The notes: generated by a model from the sequence alone, not told the origin. Shown: positions 33,180 to 43,950, counted from the first letter of the stretch. The stretch is DNA of 64,000 nt from Tolypocladium sp. Sup5 PDA-1 (GCA_000750105.3 JPHH03000069.1:1-64000); one strand, 5' to 3'. Translations and numbers: made by a program.

Positions 33180-35243
33180 ATGTTTCTAAAGCAGATCGAC
33201 TTGACAATATCGCTGCGGCCCTCCTACCTTCCAGATGAAGTCCTGCTCTTTGTCCAGGACAACGTTGGGATTGATGAGGGGTCAGTGTCGCGTGCCTGAG
33301 CTGGCGACGCTGTTGAAAGAAAAGCAAGAAAGGCTAATTCTTGTTCCTTTGGCAGGAAATACAAGCTTTCGAACCAACAGGAAGGCCAAGTCTACCTGAC
33401 CTCGCACCGGATTTGCTATGTTGACAAGGCAGAGCCTCAGAAGCACTCCGTCGCACTAGACTTGAAGGACGTGGAGCGGTATGAGTTCTCCGTAAGACCC
33501 CAGAGCACGTTTGGCTCCACCTACAAGCTCCAAACTAATACGAATGCTTAGGCAGGCTTCTTGAAGTCGTCTTCTAAGATCACATTGATCGCAAAGCCCA
33601 CCAAGCGCTCCTCCCTCCAGTCCCGATCGCCTGCCCTAGGCTCACTTCCCTTGAGAAGTGGCACGGCCTCCCCGGCTCAGCGGTCCGATGGACCTTTCCG
33701 ACCGTCGCCTCCCGGACCTACTCCAGCAAGCACCGCAGCATGGGTTTGCGCAATATGCAGCTTCTCGAACCCGGTTCCTTCAGTCTTTGATTCGGCAACG
33801 GCAAACGCGCATACTCCACTTCCACCCTGTCTAGCATGCGGTATCAAGCCTACTCTGGCGCATGTTCTAAAAGCCTCCATATCCAATGCCACGAGTAGAC
33901 AGCCATCCGGATCCGCCATCCAAACGTCGCTTCCTATCAGACCAGGGGCGTTTTCAGGTCTTGCAAGGCAGGCGACGGTACCAAGCCCGCCGCTGGCCGA
34001 TACAGCTCCCCAGGGTACACCCGACCCTGGTGCTTTGTTCCAGTGCCCTCGATGTACCTTCCTAAACCACCCATCCCTTCTAGCATGTGAGATCTGCGGT
34101 GGGCTGTTGATATCACAAGATGCGATGTCCGAGCTAGCTCAGGCGCAAACTAGCATACGTTCAGAGACCGAACCTTGTGGGCCCGTCCTTGACGCTTCTT
34201 TAAGCAGCATACCTCAGGGTCTTGAGAATCCCGAGAGCGTTGAGGTATTCTTTCGTGGGGGTGGGGAGAAGATCTTCCACGAGCGACTGAAGGGATCCAT
34301 GACGCAACGTAAGTGGCTATTGCAAGGAGCCCCTCCCATTCCCAAGTCCAACCAGGACTCTTCCACTAATAGTGGTGGATCTGGCACTGGGATGGGATTG
34401 GGTGGCGGGCCATCTACCGAAAGGGTCAAGATTGCTGGCATCGCCGGTCTTGAGCACCGGGGACAGGCGATACGCAAGAACAACGAGCTCTTCATTGGGA
34501 GCGCATTCGAGGATCTCGAGGCTCTGATGGCGTCAGCGAAGGAAATAGTCGCTATCGCTGAGAACTTTGCGCGGCAGGCATCAACGGGAAGTGCTAACGA
34601 AAATGCTCTTCTGGTACAATCCGCGAGCCAGTTAGGCCTGGTCATAACCAAGGATATCGTAGGTGGTGGCGATGAATCCCTCTACCTCTCCGAGCTGTCG
34701 CGAAATTTGGCCGAGTTTCTCACGGACGACGCGAGGGGCGTCCTTCGCAAGGCCGGTGGTATCGTGTCGTTGGTCGACCTGTGGGCTATGTTCAACCGTA
34801 CCAGAGGCGGTGTGGAGTTGGTTAGTCCCCTAGACTTTAAAAAGGCAGCGAATCTCTGGGAAAAGTTGAAGCTTCCCGTTCGGCTGCGTACCTTCAAGTC
34901 GGGAGTTATGGTTGTTCAGAGTCGAGATCGCACTGATGAGACGACAATCAAGGCACTGAAAGCGTGGTTGGCTGACCTCCAGGCCGTGCCACCGGAGATT
35001 GACGTTGCGTGGGACTGGATGGAATTTGGTTGCGGAGTTACTGCGCAAGATGTGGCTGAGAGGTTTGGATGGAGCATCGGCGTGGCACAGGAGGAGCTCG
35101 AGATGGCGGAGCAAAGTGGTGCTCTCTGCCGCGAGGAATGCATTGAAGGGATGTGTTTCTGGCAGAACTACATTGACACCGGCGAAGGAAAACTGTGGAA
35201 AGACCCGTCCGTCGAGGACCGCGAAAGGATCACCAAGGCGTGA
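33180..35243 (+). CDS. VPS36: ESCRT-II subunit Vps36
   Basis: Exons 33180-33280, 33356-33491 and 33552-35243 join in phase, giving 642 aa. The N-terminal GLUE-domain sequence is typical of Vps36 (MFLKQIDLTISLRPSYLPDE, then YLTSHRICYVDKAEP and KDVERYEF). Two RanBP2/NZF-type zinc fingers follow: WVCAICSF...PPCLACG (~143-176) and FQCPRCTFLNHPSLLACEICG (~242-262). The C-terminal winged-helix part has DLWAMFNRTRGGVELVSPLD. Vps36 binds ubiquitinated cargo and PI3P and assembles with Vps22/Vps25 in ESCRT-II on endosomes. ATG 33180 begins exactly at the conserved MFLKQ start; an in-frame ATG lies 28 codons upstream. It is convergent with the small minus ORF at 35372. Confidence 0.94.
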
Positions 35244-35371
35244 TGGCGACTGGAGACCTAGAGATACACATTCATCAGCTGCAATAAAGCGCCTAGTAGT
35301 GTAAATATTGATGTTATTTATTGTGTAGAGGGTTGTGCTGGAGAAGAGATATCTCGATACCCGAGAACTCC

Positions 35372-35626
35372 TCACGACTTTGACAGGTCATACGGCCCTC
35401 CAGGCTGAGCGGGCGTGATGGGGGTCACGAAATTGGCCTTTTCTCCTCGGATGTACTTGTACTCCGCCAACAACTTTTTGATGATAGGCTGCGATTGTGC
35501 TCGTCGAAAGCCTTCTTGCCTGTGTACCTCGGGGAGAAGGTGGAAGATGGTGGGATTATCGGGGCCTCTGCCCCTAGTCTGGACGACCTGGTGTTGGAGA
35601 AACTGTTTTCCTGAAAGGTGTGTCAT
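35372..35626 (-). CDS. Small hypothetical ORF, 84 aa (doubtful)
   Basis: Minus-strand frame from ATG 35626, reading as a plausible basic protein (HLLPEVHRQEGFRRA, then LLAEYKYIRGEKANF). A CTAAC...TTTCAG string just inside its start (35611-35640) resembles a real 3' splice site, which would make this a terminal exon of a lost gene. It overlaps the BCS1 relic on the other strand, so one of the two readings is probably shadow. No family recognised. Confidence 0.25.
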   Translation of the reverse strand: MTHLSGKQFLQHQVVQTRGRGPDNPTIFHLLPEVHRQEGFRRAQSQPIIKKLLAEYKYIRGEKANFVTPITPAQPGGPYDLSKS

Positions 35627-36255
35627 TTTGTTAGAAGATATAGATGCAGTCGGATCAGATGGCTCACATGATCCTGATGAATCTAAAATAAAATAAAAAG
35701 ACGCTCTCTTTATCGGATCTCTTGAATACCTTGAATGGAGTGGCATCTCAAGAGGGCCTAATCCTATTTATGACTGCAAACCATATTGAGAAGCTGGACG
35801 ACGAGCTTATCAGGCCGGGTCGTATTGATAGGAAGTTTCAAATTACGTTGGCTGATTCAAGCGTGATAACCCAGTTCTTTGGGTTCGTATTCGGACCCAA
35901 TACTGAAGATGCTACGCAGGGAAGTAAGCGGGTTCTGTGGATAGACCAGCTTGCAACAGAGTTTGCTACTCAAGATCCCAGAGCTAAAGTTCAGCGCTGT
36001 ACAAATCATGCCGCATCTTCTACCTCCGTACAGCACAAGGATTCGCCCGTCGATACGTTACAAGAAGCCGAAAAGCGGGTCGAGCGTGAGCTAAGTGACA
36101 AGTCTGGAAAGGTAGAGTCTGCAGTGTTCCCAGAAACTCCTAAGCCTTTGGAAGATGGCTTATGGATCTCTCTTATAGTCTTCCACCGTCTTTTTTTAGT
36201 TTTTAATTTTTATGGTACCCCGGGGTCTGTTCCGTCACCCTTACAAAGCAACTAG
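35610..36255 (+). pseudogene. BCS1-type AAA ATPase relic
   Basis: Plus-strand pieces of a BCS1-like mitochondrial/fungal AAA ATPase. The Walker B segment PERCVILLEDIDAVGSDG begins at 35610. After a frame change the second region continues SDLLNTLNGVASQEGLILFM, TANHIEKLDDELIRPGRID and RKFQITLADSSVITQFFGFV. The Walker A part (GPPGTGKT) and the whole BCS1 N-terminal domain are missing. A DDLVLEKLFS stretch just before 35610 fits the family in yet another frame, so indels are likely. No donor/acceptor pair explains the breaks. It lies directly downstream of VPS36. Confidence 0.75.
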
Positions 36256-36488
36256 AAGTTCAGAGAGCAGAGGCGACGTGCTGCTAGTTAATTTACGGTG
36301 GCTTTCCCCGCTAAGTCTCCCCATCCCCACCCCCATCTAGTCCGTACTCCGTACTTCGTATCCGTATGTGGATGAATTAATAATTCTCAGTGGCATGGGG
36401 CATTATTAATATACTATTGTGTACCTTAAAAGCTCGGGTTTCCCCAGCCCAAGCTGCTGGCAACATCAACAACCTTGACGTACTGAAA

Positions 36489-37280
36489 ATGGCTTCATTC
36501 CAAAGCAACCTCAACATCACCTTCATTGGTACGGCGACGGCCATTCTGGAAATTGACGGCGTTGCACTCATTACCGATCCATTCTTCTCCCCCCCTGGAA
36601 CAGAATGGGATCGTGGCGACGTCGTGTTGAAGAACGACACCACCCCTGCTCTGGGACTGCAAGACCTCCCAGTCATCGACGCCGTGCTACTTAGCCATGA
36701 GGACCATCCTGATAATCTGGATGAACTCGGCCGCCGCCTTCTGGACGGCCGCAGAGTCCTCACAACAATGGACGGCGCAAAGAACCTTGCCCCGAGGCCC
36801 GGCGTCCGCGGCATGGCCCCGTGGGAAACTACATCTCTCCAGGTCGGCGGCCGGACCTTACAGGTGACAGCGACGCCTTGCCAACATTTTCCAGGCGGGG
36901 AATGTACGGGATTCATCATTACGGCGACTTGGTTTGGAGAGACGGATGGACTGCCAAATGCCATATACTTCTCCGGCGACACCGTCTACATGGAGGAGCT
37001 TGTCCAAATGAGGAACAAGTTCCACATCAGCGTCGCTTTGCTCAACCTAGGCGCTGCGTCAGTGCCCGTTGGCGACGCTCCACTGCAGATTACCATGGAT
37101 GGTAAACAGGCTGCTAAGCTGTTTCGTGAGATTGGTGCCGATATCTTGGTGCCTATGCATTACGACGGTTGGGGCCATTTTGCTGAAGGCAGTGATCAGC
37201 TGGCCAAAGTTTTCGCGTCGGAGGGTATCGAGGACAAGGTGTGCTGGCTTACGCCAGGGGCGTCAAAGAAGATCATTTAA
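36489..37280 (+). CDS. Metallo-beta-lactamase-fold hydrolase (UlaG-like)
   Basis: Single-exon 263-aa protein. It starts with NITFIGTATAILEIDGVALI and TDPFF, the beginning of UlaG/RNase-Z-like metallo-beta-lactamase hydrolases. LLSHEDHPDNLDELG is the metal-site region; compared with the textbook HxHxDH motif the first His is not evident, so metal ligation may differ. FSGDTVY and VPMHYDGWGHF supply later Asp and His ligands. Substrate unknown; cytosolic, as no signal peptide is seen. ATG 36489 has AAA before it; the frame is open upstream with no family similarity. It sits next to a Zn2Cys6 regulator and the heme-enzyme pair, which may or may not be functional linkage. Confidence 0.82.
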   Translation: MASFQSNLNITFIGTATAILEIDGVALITDPFFSPPGTEWDRGDVVLKNDTTPALGLQDLPVIDAVLLSHEDHPDNLDELGRRLLDGRRVLTTMDGAKNLAPRPGVRGMAPWETTSLQVGGRTLQVTATPCQHFPGGECTGFIITATWFGETDGLPNAIYFSGDTVYMEELVQMRNKFHISVALLNLGAASVPVGDAPLQITMDGKQAAKLFREIGADILVPMHYDGWGHFAEGSDQLAKVFASEGIEDKVCWLTPGASKKII

Positions 37281-37361
37281 GCGCCTGACGGGATGCACGG
37301 TAAATCTGAGTGAGAACCCGGTACGATCTTCGCAGCTTTAGCCCAGGCAATAAAATCCACG

Positions 37362-38637
37362 TCAAGCAACTGTGTCATTGCCACTGTCCCTTAAAACGAA
37401 GCTCTCGGTGCAGCCATATCCTTTCAGGTTGATCCTCTGAACGGTTCGTTCGCCGAACGCGATATTCTGCACATCGCCTCCGATTCTGAGACACTCGTGT
37501 GCCACCTTAAATGGGAGTACCAAGGAAATTACGCCAAAGAACTTCATATCGTCCCGCGTTAGATACTCTGCGCTCTGAAGAATCCAAATCGACATCTGGG
37601 TGGCAAGCTCCATGTCACAGATGCATGCTTGCTTCTTCCGGCTAGAGGGTGCTTGTGGCTCCGTCACACCTGGCCCTATAGCCCCCAGACGTGATAAGTG
37701 CGTGAGACAGATGATGCAGAAGCTCCAGTAATGAGTCACAGCATTGGCGGTTGTTATATCGGGAAACCAGAGCCGAGTCTCTCCAAACTCTGGTCCCCGC
37801 AGCTTCATAGGTCGACTTAAGCCATCAGCATGTGCCAGAGGGCCGGATCTCGAGCTCGGCAGTATAACCTGTCGGGAAAGTCATGGCCGTTAGCCCAAGG
37901 TCGCTTCTAATGCCAATGCAGACTCCAATACCTCTGACACGAGCAAGCACATGATGGCCGCTGACAGCTCGTTCGAATTGAGCTCGCTCAAGTGGCGAAT
38001 GCCATCCCGTAGAGAGCGCAGGGCAGAATACTGGGCATTCAGGGCATCAGGAATCGGTGCTCGGCCGTGGGATCCTCTTGCAAGGATAGACACTCCAAAA
38101 GCTCCAATGGCCGAAGATATAATATTCCCCTGCATCCCCGTCACGGCGAGTTTTGGCAGCACTTCTATCCAAGATCCGCATACGCAAGACGTCGATTGAT
38201 GCGAACCAGGCGACAATGGCCGAGCGTCATTCGCTGACACAAAGTTCTGCACCACCAAGGATAGAACGTCCGTGAATGACCAGAACAGTGACGGCTGAAG
38301 GGTGGCCAAGAGTTGACACTCTTTTCACCTGAGTTGACTGGGTAGCTTGAGCCGGTTGGTTTCGCTATGACTGGGCAACATGTCGTCTCCTACTCTTCGG
38401 CGTCTTCGCCGTGAACCTGACGGACGTGACGTGGGGTACGAAGAGTAGGTCATATTGATACCCGGCACACTTTTTCACGCTCCAAGCACATTGTGAACAG
38501 GACGGATGCTTTCCGTCGCACTTGAGACTCACTAGCCACGAAGGAGGGACAGTGGAATGAAGGACAGTCGTTCGTCTACTTACACCGAGCTTGCGTATCC
38601 TACACTTACGGCAAACCGTGCCTTGTCTGATCTTCAT
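37362..38637 (-). CDS. Zn(II)2Cys6 transcription factor, AflR-like C-terminus
   Basis: Exon 1 (38637-38584) and exon 2 (from 38520) splice to give the perfect zinc cluster C-x2-C-x6-C-x6-C-x2-C-x6-C (CRKCRIRKLG joined to CDGKHPSCSQC, then KKCAGYQYD). A later exon encodes LLATLQPSLFWSFTDVLSLV and VQNFV, joined in phase 0 (intron 37931-37869) to VILPSSRSGPLAHADGLSR, MKLRGPEF and WFPDITTANAVTHYW, typical of fungal-specific regulators. The stretch linking the zinc cluster and the regulatory domain is very short and hits an in-frame TAG near 38365. An intron with a GTAGGA donor could bypass it, or the gene may be decaying. Probably a nuclear pathway regulator, possibly of the neighbouring enzymes. 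Confidence 0.65.
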
Positions 38638-39138
38638 GCTATGTGTTCGGTGATGGCTGTGATGGGAGGAATATACAGGTAGGGAGTCAGGCACACGGAA
38701 GAGACGTAGATGCCAGGACTCCAGAGTTCCAGCAGGAGCGAGAAGGTGTCAATGTAAAGTAGGCGTAGGCCGTTACCCTAGTCTAATTCAGGAACCTGTT
38801 AGATTAAGGGCTCTATAAAACACCTGTAAAAGTAGCCTGCACGTGACTTCGTGATATAGACTTTTCCCTTAATAGCCACAATAGCTATATAGGGCGGTTA
38901 ATATAGGCAAGATTAATCACGAGATTATTATATCTATACGACTCCGTACATACTATAGCTATGGGCTAAGTTTAGCGGGGTATACCGGAATCGGAAGTCT
39001 GCACTATTTTAGCACAGGAATTAGCTGAAATTATTAGTAGTCCAATGCATCACCGGACTACTGTAGCCGCGGAAGAAAGCTGGCCTTTTAAACTGAAGAA
39101 ATACATGCCGAGGAATCTTGCACCCAACAACAAACAGT
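38638..39138. other. Intergenic with RIP-like patch
   Basis: About 38800-39030 is TA-rich with TATAG/CTATA words like the block at 1-3650, suggesting a small mutated repeat. The left side is the regulator's promoter. No gene. Confidence 0.5.
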
Positions 39139-40019
39139 CTATCCGAAGTTGACATGCCACAAGAGCACCATGGCCTTCCACACCAGCCCGTGTAGCGTCC
39201 TGGGCTCCGGATTTTCTAGGATGTAGTCCTCGAGCCTCTCCTCCGTATAGAACGTGGTTAGTTGTTGCGGTGAGGGGTGACCAGTCGTCTCAGCGTTGAT
39301 GAACCCCACAGTGATGAGCAAATTAACAAACCACAAGCGGAGACCTAAGGGCGGCCCGCCGCTCTCCTTGTGCTCCTTCTTCCGCCGAATATACGTCTTC
39401 GCAAGAGTCTTCAGAGTGACAGGACCCCCTTTAGCGTCGTCGATCATGGCCTGCAGCACTGTGACCGCCAAAAGTAAGTATATGCCTTTGTCTGAAAGTT
39501 GCAGCGAATTTTCTTTTTCCCCCAAGAAAAGGAGAGCTGAGCCTCAACGTCACTTACTATACGGCTGGAAGGTGTAATTGTCTCCCTGTCGGAAGTCGAG
39601 GCGCGTAAGGGAGCGGTCATGCTCCACGACGTTGTGCTTCCGTGCGTCGGCAAGGTCGAATGTTCCATCTTCGCGCAGTACCGGCTTGAGTGTGTTTGCC
39701 AAGGCGTGCGCGACGGTGCCGGTCATGTGAAGTGCCGTCATCAGCGCCGCCTCAAGCCGCGGCAGGGTGATGTTCTTGCCATCTCGTGGCCTATAAGTTG
39801 TCAGATGGATGAGTTCCCTTCCCCGACTTCTTCAGCGTTCCGAACTTACAAGTACCCTTGATTCGCGAGCGCATTCAGGCCGGGGCACGGTGCTCGGTCT
39901 GCAATGTTGAGTCTAATGTAGGAATGGTCTTCCCCGCGCAGTAATTTCGCTTCCTCGTCTCGCCTGTTGGTCTTGAAATTGAAGAGAGCCTTTATCGCAT
40001 CGAATAAGGTAAAATACAT
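39139..40019 (-). CDS. Peroxidase family 2 heme-thiolate (chloroperoxidase-like) enzyme
   Basis: Three exons (40019-39850, 39790-39558, 39491-39139) join in phase, giving 251 aa. The heme-thiolate signature is clear: APCPGLNALANQGYLPRDGK carries the proximal Cys of the PCP motif. The second motif EHDRSLTRLDFRQGDNY carries the distal Glu of the E-H-D type found in short unspecific peroxygenases and chloroperoxidases. The length fits short family members. The N-terminus (MYFTLFDAIKALFNF) is weakly hydrophobic and not a clear signal peptide, so it may be intracellular. Expected chemistry is H2O2-dependent oxygenation or halogenation; substrate unknown. It is divergent to an alpha-dioxygenase-like gene and shares its promoter. 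Confidence 0.85.
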
Positions 40020-40191
40020 TGTGTTTGCTGCTCGATATGTAGTGTGCTTCGTGGATATGTGCTCAGGCTCTTCGACAGTACGGCTGCCCTTCCTGAGCTG
40101 CCACTGGTTTATATGCTTCGAGGCTCATTCTGACTCAGCCGCCCCCTACGGAGTGACTCCAGCCACAATTCCTGTCTCATAACTTATAAGG

Positions 40192-40372
40192 CCTAACCCT
40201 AACAGTACGGATACCAACCAAACCCTAACCTTAATCTCATCCGCAAGCAAGTTCCGCAAGCAAGTTCCGCAACCGTTACACACTGAAGTCAAAATAGAAC
40301 ATGTTCCGTAAGTACCTATTGCTTGCAGAGGATTTTATCCTTAACAGCAACGAAACCCTAACCTTACTCTCA
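40192..40372. repeat. Telomere-like CCCTAA boxes (telobox-like)
   Basis: CCTAACCCTAAC at 40192-40203, and AAACCCTAACCTTA at 40220-40233 and again at 40353-40366. The last two extend to a 20-mer with one mismatch. CCCTAA/TTAGGG is the usual fungal telomere unit, and AAACCCTAA-type teloboxes in promoters bind Tbf1/Trf-like Myb proteins in other eukaryotes. These may be regulatory sites or a trace of interstitial telomere repeat. Confidence 0.6.
40240..40272. repeat. 13-bp tandem repeat, 2.5 copies
   Basis: TCCGCAAGCAAGT occurs at 40240-40252 and 40253-40265, with a partial third copy TCCGCAA at 40266-40272. It lies between the telobox-like elements in the shared promoter. Confidence 0.7.
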
Positions 40373-40774
40373 GCCACACGGCAAGGTTCGCAGAGAAGCC
40401 AATAGCATCACCGTCATCTTCGTTTCCTACAGCTGTTCGGAGTATGATAAAATTCACCTGGCATGTGATAGTGTGAGCCTGGGAGGGGAAAATGCAGTCA
40501 GCCTTACGAGGATGCGCGTCACGGATGACGATGAGTCGGTGACGGGATTGGAGGGCTGGTCCTTTGTTTGGCGATAAGCGGCGGCTTAAAGCTCGTGGTG
40601 TCGCTTGAACGTTGAAGACATTTCGTCTCTTGTGGTCTTCCCTCCTACCCAGCTCGACTCAAAGCCTACGTACTTGCTCATCGCCGCTCCAAGTTGGTCC
40701 ATACCTACGACACTCCTGACACCTCTCAGCAGATTTGTTCCTCAGCATTCTCACCAGAGGTCTATTGAATCGAA

Positions 40775-42837
40775 ATGGACGACCAAAAAATGTCCTTCCA
40801 GCCCTCGTTTATCGAGCGGACCATGATCTCGACCTTCCGCTTCATCAACAAGTTCGTGCCGTGGTTCAATCTCCCCGGCATCATAGGGGCGCTGAATCTC
40901 GCCTTCGTGCGCATTGAGCTGCGAGGTTATAATCTCCACGATGGCTATGCGTCCGCTTCTGCTCAGGGAACTCCCGAAGAAGAGCCAATGAATGACGAAC
41001 GCTATCTGAATGCGCGTCACTCGGATGGAAAATTCAACTCGCTCGAACTTCCCGCCATGGGCTGTGCTGGACTGCGCCTTGGTCGAAATTTCCCAAGAAA
41101 GTACTGCCAGAAGCCGACGGAAGAGCAGCTCTGGACGCCAAATCCGAGAGTCGTCAGCGAGCGCTTCATGGCACGCAAACCGGGTGGCTTTATCCCAGCC
41201 ACAACGCTGAATCTGCTTGCTGCTGCTTGGATCCAATTCCAGACGCACGATTGGTTCAGTCATGAGCTGGTAAGATCTGGCGCATTCCAACACATGGATG
41301 ACTTGAAAACAGACAACTGGCTGACCTTGATTGATAGGGTGACGAGTCCTTTAATATTCCGCTACCTGTTGGCGACCAATGGTCGGACAGCCGTATGGAG
41401 CTTCCGCAGACGAAACCTGACGCTACTAGTGATCCTTCAGATCTTAAATGCCCAGGGTACAAGAACATAAGCACAGCTTGGTGGGATGGCTCGCAGACCT
41501 ATGGGTCAAGTGAGGCACTGACTTCAAAGCTGCGAAACCAATGCCCCGATGGGAAGCTGATGCTTACCGAGGATGGTCTAGCAGCTTCCCTGCCCAGAGA
41601 CGAAGATGGCAATCCCCTGACTGGCTTTAACGATAATTGGTGGGTAGGCATGGAGATACTGCACACCCTGTTTGCTCTTGAGCATAACTCGCTTTGTGAC
41701 ATGTTTCGAAAGGCATACCCTGACTGGACTGGGTAAGGCCGCCTCTATGGGCTTACTGTTTAAAGGTGTAGCTAAAGATTTCTACAGAGACCAGATCTTT
41801 GACAAGGCTAGGCTCGTCAACTGTGCCTTAATGGCCAAGATCCACACAGTGGAATGGACTCCTGCTATTCTCGCACACCCGGCTCTTCAGATTGGTATGA
41901 ATGCCAACTGGTGGGGCCTTGCTGGCGAGACCCTTACGAAGCTGGTTGGGAGAATATCGAAGACAAGCGAGATTATTTCTGGCATTCCCGGTTCAGGGGT
42001 TGACCATGACGGCGTTCCATACAGTCTCACCGAGGAATTCGTATCTGTTTACAGGATGCATTCCCTCATTCCTGGTAAGGGATCCTGCTTGGTTTTCTCC
42101 TTGGATCTTTCTGACTTAGGCGTTCAGACAATATCGCCTTCTTTAACGCGAAAGATGGGAAGCACCAAACCACAATCCCTATAGTAGACATGACCTTTAA
42201 GAATGCCCAGAAGCCTTTTGACGAAGGCCTCTCGTTCGCCGACACGTTCTACTCCTTCGGAATTAACTATCCTGGCGCCATTACCAGCAACAACTACCCT
42301 AACTTCTTACGCGACTTGAAGACCCCCGACGGCCTCCATCGCGATCTGGGCACCGTCGACATCTTGCGCGACCGCGAGCGCGGCGTCCCGCGGTACTGTA
42401 ACTTCCGGCGCATGCTGCACATGCACGTGCCGACGACATTTGCGGAGCTGACGGGCGGCAACAAGGCGCTCGCCACAGAGCTCTCCGAGGTGTACAACGG
42501 AGACATTGAGGCTGTCGACGCACTGGTCGGTTCGCACAGTGAGCCTCTGATCCCCGGCTTCGGCTTCAGCGAGACTGCGTTCCACATCTTCATTGCCATG
42601 GCGTCGCGGCGGCTCAAGAGCGACCGTTTTATTGCCGGGCAGTGGAATGCCGAGACTTACACGAAGGAGGGTTTGCACTGGGTACAGAATACAGGCATGA
42701 AGGATATGCTCATCAGGCATTTTCCTGAGCTAGAGGAGACGCTGAAGGAGAGTAAGAATGCGTTTGCGCCTTGGGCTCAGTTAGCCGAGTCGAAGAAGTA
42801 TCCAGGGATTGAGACGACTGTTTCGAAAATGCCCTGA
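40775..42837 (+). CDS. Alpha-dioxygenase-like heme peroxidase
   Basis: Four exons (40775-41269, 41338-41732, 41788-42074, 42128-42837) join in phase, giving 628 aa, the size of plant fatty-acid alpha-dioxygenases. Family landmarks are the distal heme His in IQFQTHDWFSHE, LEHNSLCDMF, ARLVNCALMAKIHTVEWTP and NANWWGL, and the proximal His region VYRMHSLIP. The C-terminal part continues YCNFRRMLHMHVPTTF and GFSETAFHIFIAMASRRL. The animal-heme-peroxidase fold in this subgroup adds O2 to the alpha carbon of fatty acids, starting oxylipin formation. Activity in this fungal protein is inferred. An N-terminal hydrophobic patch may aid membrane association, and there is no signal peptide. ATG has GAA before it and G at +4. 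Confidence 0.85.
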
Positions 42838-43564
42838 AAAAGGGTGCTTCGATTTCTGACGAGTTTTAAGTTTCCTATTTACGGTAGTTTGATCTGGATT
42901 GTGGGTACGCTTGACGGAAGAAGTTGCAATGGGATACAGTACTCAAGTGTAAGGCGACAAGGGTTGGAGTCTCCTCAAGTGTGACTGGCCTCACAGGCTG
43001 CTAGCCCCGGTCAGGGGAAGTGATTAATTTACACTCCTTACATCAGAAAAAGGTCAACTCAATACGTAATTGCCTGGTGTTTTATCAGCTCGGTACTCGT
43101 AAGCAAAATAGAACCGAAAGGCGATATTACCTTCCTTATAGACAGAGCCGGGACGTCGCGACCAAGAATCTCCGGCCTGCATCCATTCACCAGTACGAGT
43201 TGGGCCGAATTGTGCTTCACTAGTTCCGTGCTTTGCAGATGTCTAACGTGGAATTCTTGACCGGCCTTCGGCTATGCGTTGACCGGTGCACAGGCCTTAA
43301 TCTGGTTCCGCGGCGAATGCCAATGCGCCTCTTCTAAGGCCCCTCTCTGCCCCAGAAATATCAACCCGAAGGCGGTTCCTCCTTGAGAGGACGGATGTCC
43401 AGAGCATACACTGCTACCCTATGACGGGTTCGCCTGCAGCAGGTGAAACTTCCGCACCGTCAGTCTGCGATCGATGACACGCCACTTCTCTGGCCATTCC
43501 AGGCGCAATCTATATCCCTACTATCGTGCCGCCGATGCCTAACCCATTTATACAGCCAGACTCG
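42838..43564. other. Intergenic, right flank of heme-enzyme pair
   Basis: 3' flank of the alpha-dioxygenase-like gene. Short stretches near 43250-43540 may be old coding DNA, but I cannot assign a family. No complete gene. Confidence 0.4.
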
Positions 43565-43950
43565 TTAATGTACTAGCTGGTAGGATTGGTATTCTGAGAG
43601 TTTATGAAGGTATAGATGTCGCAGGTCTGGATCTCGTTGCTTCGCTATGTGACGGTTGGTTTTCCTAGACCACGCTGCGGATATCAAGGTCCGACGAATG
43701 ATAGAGCGTGATACCTCTATACCGAACTCGTCACGGAGGAAAGCAATTATTTCATCTCGATACATATCGGGCCAGTCCTCCAGTCCTTTACATAGAGTTC
43801 TTAGCACTGGAGCAGTTATGGTTCTACGGCGGCCGATACTATTCGGGGTCGCTTTCGTAGTTCGATAATATTATAGTCTTCAAAGTATTCTCCGAACGGC
43901 ACGCTCGCTATATCCAATGGTTCTGGCTGTCTCGTATTTCGTAGCATACT
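43565..43950 (-). mobile_element. Tc1/mariner-type transposase relic
   Basis: Minus strand. A helix-turn-helix-like start (YATKYETARTIGYSERAVRR) is followed in the same frame by two stops, then LCKGLEDWPDMYRDEIIAF, LRDEFGIEVSRSIIRRTL and AWSRKTNRHIAKQRDPDLRH. This is the N-terminal part of fungal IS630/Tc1-mariner DDE transposases. The catalytic DDE region is absent, so the copy is dead. No terminal repeats are identified. Confidence 0.7.

Larger units (their letters stand above)
40020..40774. promoter_or_regulatory. Shared promoter of the divergent heme-enzyme genes
   Basis: 755 bp separate the start codons of the family-2 peroxidase and the alpha-dioxygenase-like gene. Inside lie telomere-like CCCTAA boxes and a 13-bp tandem repeat, listed separately. 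A common control region is inferred from geometry alone. Confidence 0.55.

Noticed and set aside
35385..35410. YGPPG string on the plus strand before the BCS1 relic (possible Walker A)
   Set aside because: Followed immediately by a stop and lacking GKT/S; it is too far and out of frame to be the Walker A of the relic.
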